A program made the position numbers and the translations under genes. A DNA stretch of 64,000 nt from Psettodes erumei. Its lineage: Eukaryota; Chordata; Actinopteri; Pleuronectiformes; Psettodidae. The DNA lies in contig JAFBJZ010000888.1 in assembly GCA_016785225.1 (NCBI GenBank), positions 3,972,501-4,036,500 of the forward strand, written 5' to 3'. The notes under the pieces are model-generated. The model did not search any database, was not told where the DNA came from, and saw nothing but the letters and a program-made list of their open reading frames with translations. Shown in pieces: positions 10,092 to 23,450 of the stretch. Position 1 is the first letter of the stretch, and every line of letters begins with the position of its first letter.

Positions 10092-13000
10092 GCAGCAAGC
10101 TGACTGAAATGAACTTAGCATTTCTTGCATCATTCAAGACGTCCATATAACAGGAATGAATGGGGACCGTCACATAAGCGCTGGGTTTGGTATGTATGGC
10201 GTGTGTGTACCTGAGGGGTCCCTGTCTGGGTTGTATTCAAGCGCGTTCTGCCAGATGAGATCCACATCTTGGAGGAACTCTTTCACCGTCCCGTACTGAT
10301 GGAGATCTATCTTAGAGAGGACGGTGGACAGGTCCATCGGCTTCTTGATCACCTCGCCGTAGTCTGGAACCTGCAACACAGAGAGACTGCTGTGAGGAGA
10401 GGGAATCCAACTCAACACTGCTTTCCAGTGGATATAACAGAGCAGGTGTCAGTTTGCAGATAAGCCTTTACTTTAAATTTACGGTCATGTCATTTGATTG
10501 TGATGTGATGTGATAAGACGGCTACCTCCTCCAAATCCACAGGCTTCGTAAAAGCCTTGAAGCGTTTGTCTTGGGAGAGTCGGTTGGTGACGTCGCGCAG
10601 GAAGAGGCGGAGCTCCCTGAGGGTGTCCTCCTCCTGCTCCTCCAACTTTTCAGCCTCCTCTTGCGTCAGCTGGCGCGGAGGAGGCGGAGGAGCGACGGGG
10701 AGCACCTCCAGCGCGTGCAGCACTGAGGAGGAGCAGAGAGTGAACGGACGCACGCACAAGGCTCACACACTCTTCATACTCCCTGCATGTAACGACACAT
10801 GCACGTCCTTTGTTGACGGTTATAAAGTTGACCTACATACACTTCTCACCTGATTAGTTATGATGGCTAATAGCACACAGTGACAGTTTGTTACCAGACT
10901 CATCCGTTTCTCACCAGCTTTCTTTTTTGAGGCGGGGGCCTTGGCAGCCTGGTTGAGGATCAGGTCCTCAAAGAAATGTCTTCTTTCTCTGCAGGTGGGG
11001 ACCTGGACGTGGAAAACCTCCCCGTACTCCACCCGAAACAGCTCCTGGACCTGAGGCGAGAGAAGCGAGAGATGATGGAGACAGTGCCGGAAAACTCCTT
11101 TAAACAGTCAAGAACATCGGGTGCGCTGACTTCCTGTTTTCACTCTGATACTACAGTAGTCGACGGTGCATCAGATTACCTCCACGCTGAGCTGGTCATG
11201 TGGCAGGTTGCAGGTTGCCAGCAGCAGTATAGGAGCGAAGGCAGGGATGGAGCTGAGCAGGCTGAGGAAGGTGGCCCTCAGCGCGGGGCCCACGGTCTCC
11301 CACCACTGTCCGATGTGGGGGACGTACAGGATGCTGGGAGAGGTGCGCTTGGCTTCCACGAAAATCTGCAGGACACACGACACAGAGACACTCAAATATG
11401 TGGCATGAATATTTACAGAAAGAGGACGTGTCGCTACAGACGAGCGAACAGGAGAGCGGCGCTCCCACAGAACACAAGACGGGATTCACTATGAAGGCGT
11501 GATACGGGCTACATGGAGACATGGAGACAGAGACAGAGAGAAAGACAGAAACGTCAGTCAACCATTGTGATGAATAATAATTAAATATAGTGTAAATAAT
11601 AAATCATATACAATATAAAAATGAAATATATTAATAATAATAATAAAATCATTTTCAGCAAAGTGCTGATCAGGAGAATCCTTCATCTCTTTTGTAAGGT
11701 GTAGTGTTTGTCTGTAGTGCATATTTATCCCACCGCTCCTGAGAGGAGGAGGTGGGCCGCATGAACTACACTTTCTGTGGCGGCCATTTTGGCCAGTGAT
11801 GTCCACTGTACGGAACACACTGAATTTGACAAGGCCGCGAGAATGAAGAGCCCGTCCGGTCGGCGCCGGTTCTGCGCGAGGGCTCGCGATGCAAACGAGC
11901 CCACCCAAAGACGCGCGATTGTTACTCTCCCCGAGCGTCCCGGCTGTTTTACCTGAGCGCAGGTCTCCTCCGGTGCAGTCGCGCTGGCTCCAAACAGCAC
12001 GGCCATGTCCAGGGTGTAGACGGTGAACTTCTCCAGAGCGTGGAGCACAGCTGGAGCCAGGTGGGAGCTCTGACCCGAGCCCGGTTTGCCCTCCAGCAGC
12101 AGCCTGGGCCGGTAGGACGTGGGCTGGCTCAGCACGCTCCTGCACCGGGGGAGACGACAGAGATCGAGATGGATGCGGCGCCGGGGAAGTTCCCATTCAT
12201 TCTCAATGGCTCATTAGATTTCTTAAATGATCTGCCAAAAGATATTTGGGTCACTGGGACAACGGATGCTCGCGGCACTTCCAAAGTAAGGCCAAGATGA
12301 AAGGAACAGAAGTAAGAGAGGCACAGGACACGAGATGGCCGGGTCTACACTGCAGAGATGAAGTTGTATGCAAATGTTTGGGGGAAATTTCAGATTTTGT
12401 TGTTGGAGGAGTGAAGTGAACGAGTAGGAAATACAAGCCGTGCATTAAAAGACACACTGGAGCCAGCTTCAGCTTCTACATTCCTCAGACGTTAATGCGC
12501 TGTTACTTTTTCTGTATGAACTCATGGAAAACAGAAGAAGAAATAAATAAATTTAACAGTAATTTAGGCATGTGCCAGTACCCCCTCACTTGGCAGATGC
12601 CACAGCCTGCACATACTTCTCCTACCAGTCATGGGACTGCCAGGGACTTTCCAAAAAAACTTGAGCGTGTGTTTCTTGAAGCGTTTCACTGTGGATCTGT
12701 GCCGCAGCCTCTTCTCGGGCACCGTCTGCGTGACGTTTGCCTCCGGAATTAGCTGCTATTATGTCAAATCCATTCTCCCCTCTATCTGTGTTTTGTTTCC
12801 TGTGCCAAGAACTGCAGCTCAACCCCGAAGCAAAATGTTTTCACCCCCGCGCTTAATAGTTTCTGGTTGTTTATTTTTTTTCTTTTCATTTCATACAATG
12901 CTGCCCTTGTTTCTCAAAACATACTTCTGTCAATTTTATCTTCATCTGTACACAGCTCCTTACATACCATATATGGACAGTGTTTCCCTGCATTTTCCCT

Positions 13001-16000
13001 ACAAGATTTTGATTGCAAAATTATGTGAAATTGTGCTTATTAGAAAAAAAAATCAAGTCGTTAGCTAAAGAAAAGAAACCTCCTGCGTAACAGACCTACC
13101 TGCTGAGGTTGAGGAGTCCCTCAGCAGCAGGAGCTTTGAGTCGGGAGTGCGAGGCCTGTCCGTTGGAGCTGACCTCGTCCTCGTCCTCACTGAACATCAG
13201 GTCATCCTCAAACGCACCACAGGCCACGTCTGGAAATCACCACAGCTTACGGCGGTTACTCCTAAAGGCCGACCGATGGCCCCGAAAGGGCCGGCGAGTG
13301 AACAAGCAGCCCGTGTGGTTTTTCTATCCCGTCATTACCGACGGACACGGGACATTACTTTGACGGATACGGAGGCAAGCGGGGAAGACGTAGCAGGCAG
13401 CGTACCTCGGCCGTTCTTCCTCTTTAAGCCCAGCTCGGCGTGTGGGAACACTCTGCTGACGGTGCAGAGGACGTTCTGCAGGGTGGCGCTCAGCAGAGGG
13501 CGGATGGCTGGGATCAGGGCCTTGGCTGGTGACACCACCGCTCTAACAAAAAAAAAAAAATCACAATTGGCATCATATTCCTAACAACGATCCGCGAGAA
13601 ACAGGCTGAAGGGCTGACAATAATGTTTACAGCAAAAGTAGAAAAGAGCCAGCACTGAAATACCTCTGGGCAGCTGGCACCATCTTGGACATGGCCGACA
13701 TAAAGTCTTTGCTTGTGATGGCAATGGAGTTGACGTCAAGTACGAGTTTCTGTGATGAGGAGTAGATCTGTGGGTAGCGCCGGCGCAGCGCACACAGGGC
13801 GGCCTCTGAACACACTGCCTTGATGTCTGCGCCACAATAACCTGCCGAGTGAAGATAAGCAGCTTGTTGTTAACGGCCACCGAGACGACCAGCAAGCTAT
13901 AATCTGCTCAAAACGTTGAGCCAGGTTTCCCCGTACGAGGCAGAAGGATTCTGAGCTTTGTCCTGGGCTCATTCCAGGATCAGTTCACGCAGACGCACTT
14001 AAAACAGCTTTCTTCTCACACAGTTTAGCGAGATGTGTATTTCTCGAGCTGCTGGGAACAACACGTACCAACGCATTTATCTGCCAGCTCCTCCAGAAAC
14101 GCGTCAGAGGGCGGAGGCGTCCACTGTCTGGTGTGGATCTTCAGAATGTCCTTTCTGGCCTGACGTGAAAGAGGAAATCACAGATCCAGTAAGTTAAAAC
14201 CCTCCACTCCCTTGTGCCAGAATCATTTGAGAGCGCAGTCGACTTTCTAAACTACTGCTGCTACTTTGAGATATTAAATGTATTTCACGCCGTCCGCCAA
14301 GCATTGAAGGGCGTCGCGGGTTTCTGCACCTCTCTGTCAGGCAGGCCGAAGAGGAACTCTCTGTCGAAGCGCCCCGGTCTTCTCAGAGCCGGGTCGATGG
14401 AGTCCAGTCTGTTTGTGGCTCCGATCACAACAACCTCCCCTCTGCCGTCTAACCCATCCATGAGAGCCAGGAGGGTGGACACAATGGAACTGTATATGAA
14501 GAGAAACGACCAGGATTACTGTACGGCTGACTGACACTGCAGCGACTAGTACTGTACATCAAAGCCTAACAGCAACACCGTCTTTCTCAGTCTCATTGCA
14601 AGAGGCTCCGGCCTGTTGTAACAGACTGCTGTACTCCCTCTGTGTTCAGTTCTGGGTGAGACACGTTCATATAGCAGCAGCTGCATCCCAGCAGGTTCAG
14701 ATTCCAGACGGTGGCAAACATCATTCACAACACGTGAAGCGTACGGAGTGAAGAGCGGGGGCCGACCTGTGGATCTGGTCCTGACGGCTGGACCTGACCG
14801 GAGCCAGGCCATCAATCTCATCGAAGAAGATGATGGACGGACGCATTTGGTATGCCTGCAAACAGTTGTGTTTGTTTAGTCTACAAGTGAATGTGTCTAA
14901 TTTAGTGACAGTAACGTTCAGAATACATGTTTTCTACTATTCTTTAATGAAAGTTTCTCTTTGAATCCCCCCTTTTAAGAGAGGCACGCACATCCAGCAA
15001 AGTACTTCAAAAATTACTTTGAAAACGATCTTACCTGATCAAACAACAAACGCAGCTGCCGCTCGGATTCTCCCACCCACTTACTGAGGCAGTCAGCTCC
15101 TTTTCTCATGAAGAACGACACCTTTCTCTCCCCCTGACTGCACTCGTTGGCCAGCGCTCTGGCTACGAGGGTTTTCCCTGTGCCCGGGGGACCGTAAAAC
15201 AGGCAGCCCCTGAAGACAAAAGAAAATGATGACCGGCGACGGTGCTTTCGTTAGGATTTAAAAAGGCATTAGAGCCCCGCCGAAGCCCGAGGCAGTGTGC
15301 GGGAGTGAGAGAAAGGCACAGAGAATGGTTGAATATACATCGCAGCAGGCTGGCATGCACAGCCACCGAGCCAGCATCTACTGACAGCCTGCACGCGAGG
15401 CGTTGAGGGAACGTCGGTGAATTGTAGCTACGGCAGGAACACTGCCGAGTGTGCGAGTCTCCGCCCGCACGTCGGCCCCACACCTGCGGGAAACGCTGCA
15501 AGTGCCCGGCGCACATTCCGTACCTGGGTGGCTGTATCTTGAACCTTTCAAAGACTTCTGGGTAGAGGAGAGGGAACACCACCATCTCCTTCAGCGCCGA
15601 GATGTGTCTGCTCAAACCTCCGATGCTGTCGAAGCGCACCTGGATCACACACACTGCCGCGTTAATAATGCGTTCTCATATTGTCCTTGGTTAAACACCT
15701 GGAAAAGTTTGTATGTCACATAAGGTATACAGCATCATTATCCACCTTGTTCTATTCAAAACACCTTTTCAAAAACAGGAATGGGGAAATCTGATGTTTG
15801 CAGTATAGTATAGTATCATGAATGATTTTTGTTTTTCTATGCTCCTGTTTGATCAGACTGCTTCGGCCACATCGTCTTTGTCTCCGTCCCTGCATGCGTC
15901 TGTCCGGCTCACCGTCCTGTCGATGTGCATGGGGTCCACGTCAGCGAGGCTGGCTCCAATCTTCAGCCTGTCCTTGTGGATTCCCAGCAGGTCTTCTTTC

Positions 16001-19000
16001 ACCAGGTTCATTGGCAGGCACCTGCATGAAACACACAGGAAACACACAATGTCCCTTTTCAGCAAATTCATTAACTGGCTGGCCTTGCTCTGTCCGTACA
16101 TAATACTATTAGGACATGACAACAAGCCTTATCAGGAATACGTTTTGTTTATGTTTTTTTTTCCTTTGCGCTCCACCCGCGTGCCGGTGTCCACCTGTAC
16201 GTGCGCCGTGCGACAGCTGCCGCCGCTCTCACCTGTTGACTGATCGGCTCCTGCTCTTACTCCTCCGTCTCTGGAACTTCTCCTCGTCCGAAGACGAGGA
16301 CGTGGAGTCGCTGCTGTGGATGGCATGTCGCCTCCTGCGGGCGAGAAAGGACGCTTCAAGGTCATCGCTCTCTGCCACAGTGCGGGAATTCATGCAGCGA
16401 AGTGACAAAGTTCTGACTGAGAAAGTATTCGCATTCATGACACCACTGACATAAGAGTGAGAATGCATGAATTAAGAGAAAGAAATTCAAGGGAGAAGTA
16501 TTTCGTGTGCAATAACGACACAGGAGTGACAGTTCTGACACCATCGCCATGCGCAGACTTCACTTAAATGGCCAAGTGACAAATCAAGCCCAAAATAAAA
16601 AACTAAATCAGCAAAACATTGCTGAAAAATGACAAAGAAAAACTTGCATCACCGTCTCAGTACTTCAACCCAAACGTGAGACACCTCACAACAGCCACAG
16701 TGCTCGCTGAGAGAGACCGCACCCCAAAGAATCCGCAGACCAATAACAAACACCGACAAGGACGAGCAGTGAGGGTCTTACCTCTCAGAACTACTCCTGA
16801 GGGACGCGAGGAATCAGAAAGAAAAGAGGAAACAGAGGCATTTTGGAACGGATTTCACACGCGATGATCACACCCACTACTTTTTGTGCAACTGTGCGTT
16901 TGAGTCAGAGGTAGAATGTAACAGCTGTCAAGACTGTGGAGAAGTGACTTATTGAAAGTTTCTGTATTACGGGACGAGCTCAGGAGCGAGAAAAGTGAAC
17001 ACGCATCTGTTCCAGTTTCAATAAAGTTTGTTGTGGCCTCAGTAAGAAACACATCTGTACAAACTGAGGAACGATTGAGGGTGTGATCATGTTCTGGCTC
17101 CTGGGTGGAGAAGTGCACTGTCCTCCTCACACAATGTCACCACTTTCAAAATAATAAGAGTAATTTCAAAATGAAGATTGAACTACCGACTGTTTTTCTT
17201 CTATCAAAATTCTGAAAAAATATCAGGATTTGGTGGTTTTAACACTTTGAAATGTGAACCCAACTACAAGCTTGTTATATTAGCTATTAAAATCTGTGTA
17301 AAATCTTCAACTTAAACTAACTTGTAACTTGTCAAAAAAAATGCAGTGGGATGGCTGGCCTCATCCGACCCTACACCAGAGCCTGCAGCATTCAAAAAGG
17401 TCAAAACATCTGGCTTTCACAAAGAACGGGTTGTTCCATTTCCGTGGCCCAGATACGATAAAAACAGCCCAAAATAATAATTTTTGTACGGTGAAAAAGT
17501 CTAAGGTTAGCTGCATCGGTGCAGCTGATGGATAAATGCAGTGACTGAGGTGTCGTACTCACAGGCTGGTTCTTCTCCTGTTGTAGGGGCTCCTGGGGGC
17601 CGTGGAGCTGAACCTGAACCTGCGTCTGGTGGGAGACGAGTGGTCCTTGAAGTACATGCTGCGCTTCCTGGGCTCTCTGGGTTCTGGCGGAACATTCGCA
17701 AGCGTCACCAAAACTGTGTCGTGCGCCGAAGCCCAAGTTAACGTGAGCAGATATTCCGCCTTCTGAATGAGGATCGCAAAAATGTACAACCCCTGAGATC
17801 TTTTGTTTTAATCAGCCGTGTAGTAACTGCAAACTCAAGGATTATCAGATCTTATGTGTCTACATTAGGCTAACACTGGATTTATTGGAGCAGGTGCTTT
17901 GAGCCTTTCACACGCTGGCACGTCGACAGCGAGTGTTTGGAACAGAGAGGCAGTACCGTCCTGCGGGGCCTGGTAGCGGACCACGGTCTTTCGCTGTCTG
18001 AAGTCATAGCGCCTATGGTTCTCTTCTTCCTCATCCTCGCCATCCTCGTCGTCATCGTCCTCGTCATCTTCTTCTTCCTCCTCCTCCTCATCATCGTCGT
18101 CACCTTCTCCGTCTCCCTCCTCCTCCTCCTCTTCATCGTGATCGTCCTCGTCCCCTCCTGTGAATCAGAAAATAAATGAACAAAAACCAAAATTAAAAAA
18201 AAAATAAACAACACGAACTACCGCTCTTGCAGCTTTAGAATAAAAAATACCTCTACCCCTGCTTAAGTTTCTGGAGCAGTTAAAAAGCAGCGTGCAACTG
18301 AAGGGTTGTAAAAGAGAATCTGCAGTTCACTCTGCAGCCGACCACTTGCTGCCTGTATAAAATGGCAGAAACACAACACACACCTGTTGCACTCGACTAA
18401 AGAGGCACCGGAGATAATCCAGAGAACTGGACCCAGACCAGAACAATATGGATTGTCTCCACCTGAAGTGGTTAATAAAGCTCATCCATCTCACCTTGGT
18501 TCTCCTGCTCCATGTCTTTACTCTCCACTTTCGCCCTGAGAGACCTTCGCATCTGGCCCCTGGTGTAAACACCCAGCTGCTCCGAGGAGACAGGGCAAAT
18601 GCTCATTAATGCGCCGTTTTCATTTCTTTCAGCTTACAGGCTGATGGTTGCCTATTCGGTTTTTACCTCTTCCTTAGTGTCTCTATCTCTGCTCCTCAGC
18701 CTGCGCCTCATCTTCTGCATGTCGTCCATCTTCTGGAGGACGGCTTCAGCGGTGCTGAGGTTGAATCAAAGAAGCAACATGCTCATCAGCTTTGTACTTA
18801 GCCCCATGTTTGTTGCACGTGTGTCTTATGTTCAACAGAATGAGTGGGGGAGGAAGGAAGTAAACGAAAGTGGAGGAAATACTGCTGCACTCACTTGGTG
18901 ATGAGGCGGTCGTAGAGCACCGACTGTTTGCGTGAGTCCAGTTTGTATCTGGTAATTCGGGAGCTCCGTCGCACTGAGCGATGATCCTCCTCCTCCTCCT

Positions 19001-21521
19001 CTTCCTCCTCTTCTTCCTCCGTTTCTCGGCTCTGGAGGTTAAAGCGGCTCCTCTTGGGAGTGGACGACCCCTCCACTTCATCTGGAACATCTGAGGCACC
19101 CGCAGAATCAGATCCCGTTTGAATGCCGGTTCGTCGTGCAGACCCTCCTAAAATCTGATTTCTAATCGAAGACCGTAATCTTCGCGCTGACTCTGTGAGA
19201 AGAAAAACGCCGTAGGGGACTGTACCTGCTTGCTGCTTTCCGCTGGATGCCTTTCCCTCTCTCTGCAGCCGGGAAGACTTCCTGAAATATGGAATTGAAA
19301 ATGAGTTCCTTGTGTCATTTCACTGCATTTTTTGTGGTACAAATGTGCAATTATGAGCACATATTTTGACATATTTTTTGTAAATACCTCATGCTTTCAA
19401 GGCATTGAGAACACACCTGTTTGCCTTTACTACAGTAATAATATCCATACTCCCCGTATGGAAGCCGAGGACAGACGTATTTGCAGTTATCTTTTTTTGT
19501 CCCATTATTTCATTCAATCTCAAGAAAACGAGATCATTGCCTCTAATCAATTAGAATATTTACCTACAAGACATAATGGGGCAAACAAAACTACACAATT
19601 CAGGCCCTGACATGCTGCTCAGTTAGGAATTGTCATAAGTGATAACATCAGTGATCTTGAAGGCTGAAATCAGGCATGATCCAATGAACCAGACACTTAT
19701 TACTGAGTTCTCTTCAGTTGTTCCATGATCTCCATAAAACAAATTATCTTTATAGGTGGATTAAGCCCATCAGAGATAAACTAACTTGTTATCGAGAGAA
19801 AACAAGCTGACAAAAGATACGAGATAACAAAGTAATTCTCAAGATAACAAAATAAGTAACTAGCGATCTTAAGATAATGGCAATAATTTGAAAATAATAA
19901 TCTGCACCTGTACCCACGAAATGGTACCCAACCACCCAATCTACATGCAGAAAGAAGTGGGCTGAATACTGTCTCCAACTTTACAAAGTCATCAACGTCA
20001 GTGGTCCTGTACGACCTGGTGCAGCAGCCTCCGGCCTCCTCCTCATTCACAGGTGAGCTGGGCTTCAACGCCACGTCATCGAAGGAGACCTCGAGTTTGA
20101 CTCTCTGTCCTCTGGTCCGCACAGAGCGATGGAGACGTCTTCCCTCGTCCTGCTTGATGTCAGCGTGTCCCTGGAACGGTCACATCAAGGGTTTATCATT
20201 TACAGCACATGCAGTGTCTTTGAGTTAATCACAGGCTGGGATACAGATTATTTACTCGGTGAACTCCCTGGGCTGTGCCATGCTTAAGTGACCAGGATAC
20301 ACACTGAAACGTCAGCTGCCGCTAGCAGCCGGTAGGAGTGTAATGCAAATCTCACTCATTTCTGTTCACCTCAGATATAGTTTACTGAATTTGAAATTGT
20401 AATTTACACTTTGTAAATGTTCATGCAACAGATATATGTACAATCCAAACATCCACTTACCTTCACAGAATATATGTGGATTTACAATGAACACATTTGT
20501 TTGTCTTTCTTTGGGGAATAAAATAAATGCACCATAAATAAATGTTGATGTGACTGCCAAGAACTGACTGCTGTGGCCAGGAAGCGACAGGCAAACTTCT
20601 TATGGCAGCAAATGTGACAGTAGAACTAGGTCCTGGAGTCCAGCAACACTTAACTCACAACCATTTCATAGCCAGGATACACTTTAGCTTATGATCAATA
20701 TAGCTGAACATCAATGTCAAGCATGCATAAATAATAAGGGGTTTTTAAAGGTGCATTCAAGGATAATCTCACAGAAACCTGCAAAATTTACTCAGTCTAC
20801 TGAGCACATTTATACATGTGTTTTATAATACAGTAACAGGAATCTGACATAAAGCCTAATGAATAAATGAGTTCAGGGGAAATGAATCATGTTCATTCTG
20901 TGAATGAACAAATGCTCCAAAAATCAGAATCAAAATCAGTCCTCTCGAACCGAACCGCTGCGCCTCGCTGGACTGACTTCTGACATCTGGAGCGTTTACT
21001 TGACAACCCTCAGAACCCCTGTTGTATGACCACGGCACATACCGTTAAACAGAACATCATCGTGAAGATGATTTGGATCGAAAGGCTTATGAATGGTCGG
21101 TACATACAAATCAATCAACAGACATGTCAAATTCCGCAAAATGCTACGAGAGGCAACTGGTGTTCATTCAAATTTGTCAGTGAAGCTAGTGACAAGCTGT
21201 CAAAGTAGCTAGTTAGCTTAGCACGCTAGCACAACTAGCAAAGCAAAGTTGCATCCATAGATTATTTATCCACCAAACAGGTGGCGGTCTGGTTATCTAA
21301 CCAGCTGGCCAGATCAGTATTCTCACGTTTGCTGTGTTGTTTTCGGGGCTGCTGAAGCTGTCATCCAGGATCCGGGAAGACCGGGTCACCCGGGCGGACT
21401 TTCTCTGCGACGCGGGAAGCAACGACAGAAACTCGGAGCTTGTGTCCAACTCCACCGACCTCCTCTTCGGAGTTGTAGCCGGCTCGGCTCCGACACTGCC
21501 GCTGCTGCGTAGTATCACCAT
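7597..21521 (-). CDS. atad2: ATPase family AAA domain-containing protein 2 (complete, 29 coding exons)
   Basis: Nuclear AAA+ ATPase with a bromodomain that binds acetylated histones and acts as a chromatin coactivator. The joined exons total 4479 bases, or 1492 residues plus stop, with every splice phase consistent; human ATAD2 is about 1390. The start at 21519-21521 gives MVILRSSG, like human MVVLRSS, which favours atad2 over atad2b. Domain order: charged, acidic N-terminal half; AAA domain 1 (Walker A GPPGTGKT at residues 480-487, Walker B IIFFDEIDG with D544/E545, sensor ATNR, arginine finger RRPGRFDRE); degenerate AAA domain 2 (GKPGSGQS); bromodomain ending near residue 1120; variable acidic linker; conserved C-terminal helices. 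Same strand and order as human ZHX1-ATAD2. Exons are listed in the block entries below. The large open frame at 8572-9564 overruns two introns and is not one exon. Confidence 0.95.
9889..9916. repeat. (AG)14 microsatellite next to the atad2 exon 24 donor
   Basis: On the gene strand this is (CT)n, beginning 8 bases into the intron after the GAG|GTCAAT donor at 9923/9924. Confidence 0.9.
9924..10722 (-). other. atad2: atad2 exons 22-24: bromodomain
   Basis: Exons: 10526-10722, 10211-10370 and 9924-10046. The first helix and ZA loop read EEDTLRELRLFLRDVTNRLS, FKAFTKPVDLEE and VPDYGEVIKKPMDLSTVLSK. The acetyl-lysine-binding Asn lies in NALEYNPDRDP. Exon 24 (123 bases, 41 codons) supplies the last helix, RQIRHRACALKDTVHAII plus DELDEDFEKICEEIQ. 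Position RVF of the human shelf reads KAF here. Exon 24 sits between two microsatellites at its splice sites. Confidence 0.92.
10056..10090. repeat. (AC)n microsatellite at the atad2 exon 24 acceptor
   Basis: On the gene strand this is about 17 TG units ending 10 bases before the exon 24 acceptor (TTTCCACCAG). It stands where the polypyrimidine tract would normally be. Confidence 0.9.
10915..13542 (-). other. atad2: atad2 exons 17-21: linker and degenerate AAA domain 2
   Basis: Exons: 13406-13542, 13100-13229, 11953-12139, 11180-11365 and 10915-11050. Readable parts are SPAKALIPAIRPLL with RVFPHAELGLK, a spacer ending SRLKAPAAEGLLNLSRS, then YRPRLLLEGKPGSGQSSHLA, FTVYTLDMAVLFG, VPHIGQWWETVGPALRATF and EYGEVFHVQVPT. 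The P-loop of this second domain lacks the GxxGxGKT lysine, as in human ATAD2, so it is taken to be inactive and structural. The 960-bp intron between 12140 and 13099 holds nothing recognisable. Confidence 0.9.
13664..16334 (-). other. atad2: atad2 exons 9-16: AAA ATPase domain 1
   Basis: Exons: 16233-16334, 15913-16021, 15524-15639, 15035-15209, 14767-14855, 14330-14489, 14069-14159 and 13664-13841. They encode RRHAIHSSDSTSSSSDEE, then LKIGASLADVDPM, VRFDSIGGLSRHI, KEMVVFPLLYPEVF, the Walker A exon (15035-15209), the Walker B exon (14767-14855), STLLALMDGLDGRGEVVVIG with ATNRLDSIDPALRRPGRFDR (14330-14489), and the lid helices with GYCGADIKAVCSEAALCALR (13664-13841). All catalytic motifs are intact, so ATP binding and hydrolysis are expected. 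Confidence 0.92.
17563..21521 (-). other. atad2: atad2 exons 1-8: N-terminal acidic/basic region
   Basis: Exons in transcript order: 21327-21521, 20016-20170, 19226-19281, 18895-19090, 18667-18754, 18495-18576, 17957-18157 and 17563-17683. Landmarks shared with human ATAD2 are RRSSRITRYK with YDRLITN, TAEAVLQKMDDMQKMRR, the long Asp/Glu run in exon 7 followed by RRYDFRQRKTVVRYQAP, and RFSSTAPRSPYNRRR in exon 8. The small exon 3 (56 bases) is the least certain, but it preserves phase and has a Lys/Gln-rich sequence like that of the family. The region is disordered and is presumed to contribute nuclear localisation and chromatin contacts. Confidence 0.8.
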
Positions 21522-22588
21522 CTTGATTCGGAAAACGACCTTATACCAGCACGGACAAACGGATAACTAGCCACTGTTCTGCCGAAATATGTCTAACGCT
21601 TACGGTACATAGACATAGCACAGATAACAGTAAATATGCGCCAGCTGACACACACACGCACACAAGCCCCACACTAAACCCTTGATTTCTGGCGCCATAA
21701 ACGTCATCGGAGGTTATGAGGTGAGTAGCTAGAAGCTGCCGCCAGGAAAAATAGATCTCTTAACAGGATGGGAGTCGAGTCAAGCCGTGAAGGTAATTTT
21801 GTTTTCATCCAATCTACGATGCAGCACATTTTAACAAACATTGCTGGTGTCGTTACTACATCAGTCATAGTTTTGTCTTGAATACAACGTACGCGGAGCG
21901 ATACGTACACAGTCTGAAATGGTGTTCCGGTTGACGTTAGAGCGCGCTCCGCTCCGAACTGCGCACTCACTCGCGCTCTTTATGTAAAGGAAACTCCCAA
22001 CAGGTCTATTTGGTTTATTAACAGGTTTATTCTGTCTAATACCTGGAAATGTAGATAGCCCAACACAGAAGTCATATATAACAGGGTTAGAATCATCTGA
22101 ATTTCCTCTAGCTGGGTATCTGTCTACAAGTAGGCTATAGATGTTGAAGGAAATGTGTTTCCTTGTCGCAAAATTTTAATCAAAAAATGTGTAATTTTAA
22201 GAGTTTCTTGCAGTAAAACTATAAACATTTACCAATATATATCACTCCGGATTTGATGACCGCCAAAATTACTACTCCCTTACATTTAGGTTGGAACACC
22301 ACCCACCTTAGAAACTGGAGACATTAGAAAATAGTTTTCTCTCCCCACTGATTATGCCAGAATGCGTCATGTGTAGAAAAAACTAAAGAAACTCCAGACA
22401 TCCTTCTTTTGATGGCTACAAAATGAATACAAAGGCTTTTCTTTTAGTTCGACCTCAAACACCCCATATATTGAGAAAAAAGGAAAAAGAAATATGAAAC
22501 ATGCATACTGTATGTAAACAAAACAAATATGAACAATGCCACGAAAAAAAGAAAAATGAATCCTGGAGTCAAAATAATCTCATTGTTT
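21522..22588. other. Interval between the atad2 promoter and the psma2 3' end
   Basis: About 1 kb. The first 450 bases (21522-21975) are moderately GC/CpG-rich and include the atad2 promoter region. Beyond 22 kb the sequence is AT-rich, with no open frame or repeat that I recognise. Confidence 0.5.
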
Positions 22589-22594
22589 TTTATT
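22589..22594 (-). terminator. Candidate psma2 poly(A) signal AATAAA
   Basis: First standard hexamer on the minus strand after the psma2 stop, implying a 3' UTR of about 860 bases (22.58-23.45 kb). I see no coding content in that stretch. Confidence 0.4.
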
Positions 22595-23450
22595 TGAATG
22601 AGACCGATTACAGAAGAGAAAATACAAACTGTTTCTAGCTTGAAAAAAGAAGTACACTGTTAAACTGCTGTACAGGCATCCAGATCCTGTTGGCAAATTC
22701 TCAAACATTCCATTGCATCCTCCCTGCTTGCTCTCATTTGTTTGTACTCCTTCCAAGTGTGTTTGATGGATACTGATGAAGTGCATTTGGAAGATTTCAG
22801 GGACAATGTTGAGGATACATAAATCACCTCCAGACAGATGTGAGGCCGAAGCTTTGGCCAGTAGCCTCTATTACAGGTTTTAGCCTTGTGACCATTTAAT
22901 TTTTTAGCTTTTTTGTGCCACCAAATGTCATTTGTCACACTTGCCAAGCAATCCAACTTTGAATAAGAACATAATGCTACAGTAATTGATTTGTAAACTG
23001 ATAGCATTGCCGTTGCAACAGTAATGAGAAAGAAGAAAACTGAAGGATTCAATGGAAAAAAAACTTGAGACTTCACTCATCAGAGCCCACATTCCTTTTC
23101 AAATGCACAGTATCCAGCCGTCACATTTCACACTCACAGGGCATGTGTTTGACAACAAAGCCAATTAGTTATGTGATGGCATGAGTCTCCCATCTCACAG
23201 CCAGTGATGGTTTGGTCAATGCAGTTGTGAGTGACAGCCACATTAGCTGCAAAAACACAAATGCTGTGTCTTTCGGTAAATAGATCTGGGCATAATTCCA
23301 AACAGAACGTCTGGTTCTATCCCCCATGTTTCAAGGGCAGAAAACATGAATGACTGTATCAAGAATGTGTCATGAGACTGGTGGCTACTGTGCAGTTGTG
23401 CCTTTGCCTTGAAATGTGGCCAGAGAGCCCCTTCACCAGGTAGGGCATGA

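Noticed and set aside
21180..21245. AGCTAGTTAGC-like repeats upstream of atad2 (similar near 36430-36470)
   Set aside because: Short GCTAGC-type runs are common in fish DNA; no consistent period or structure to call a feature.
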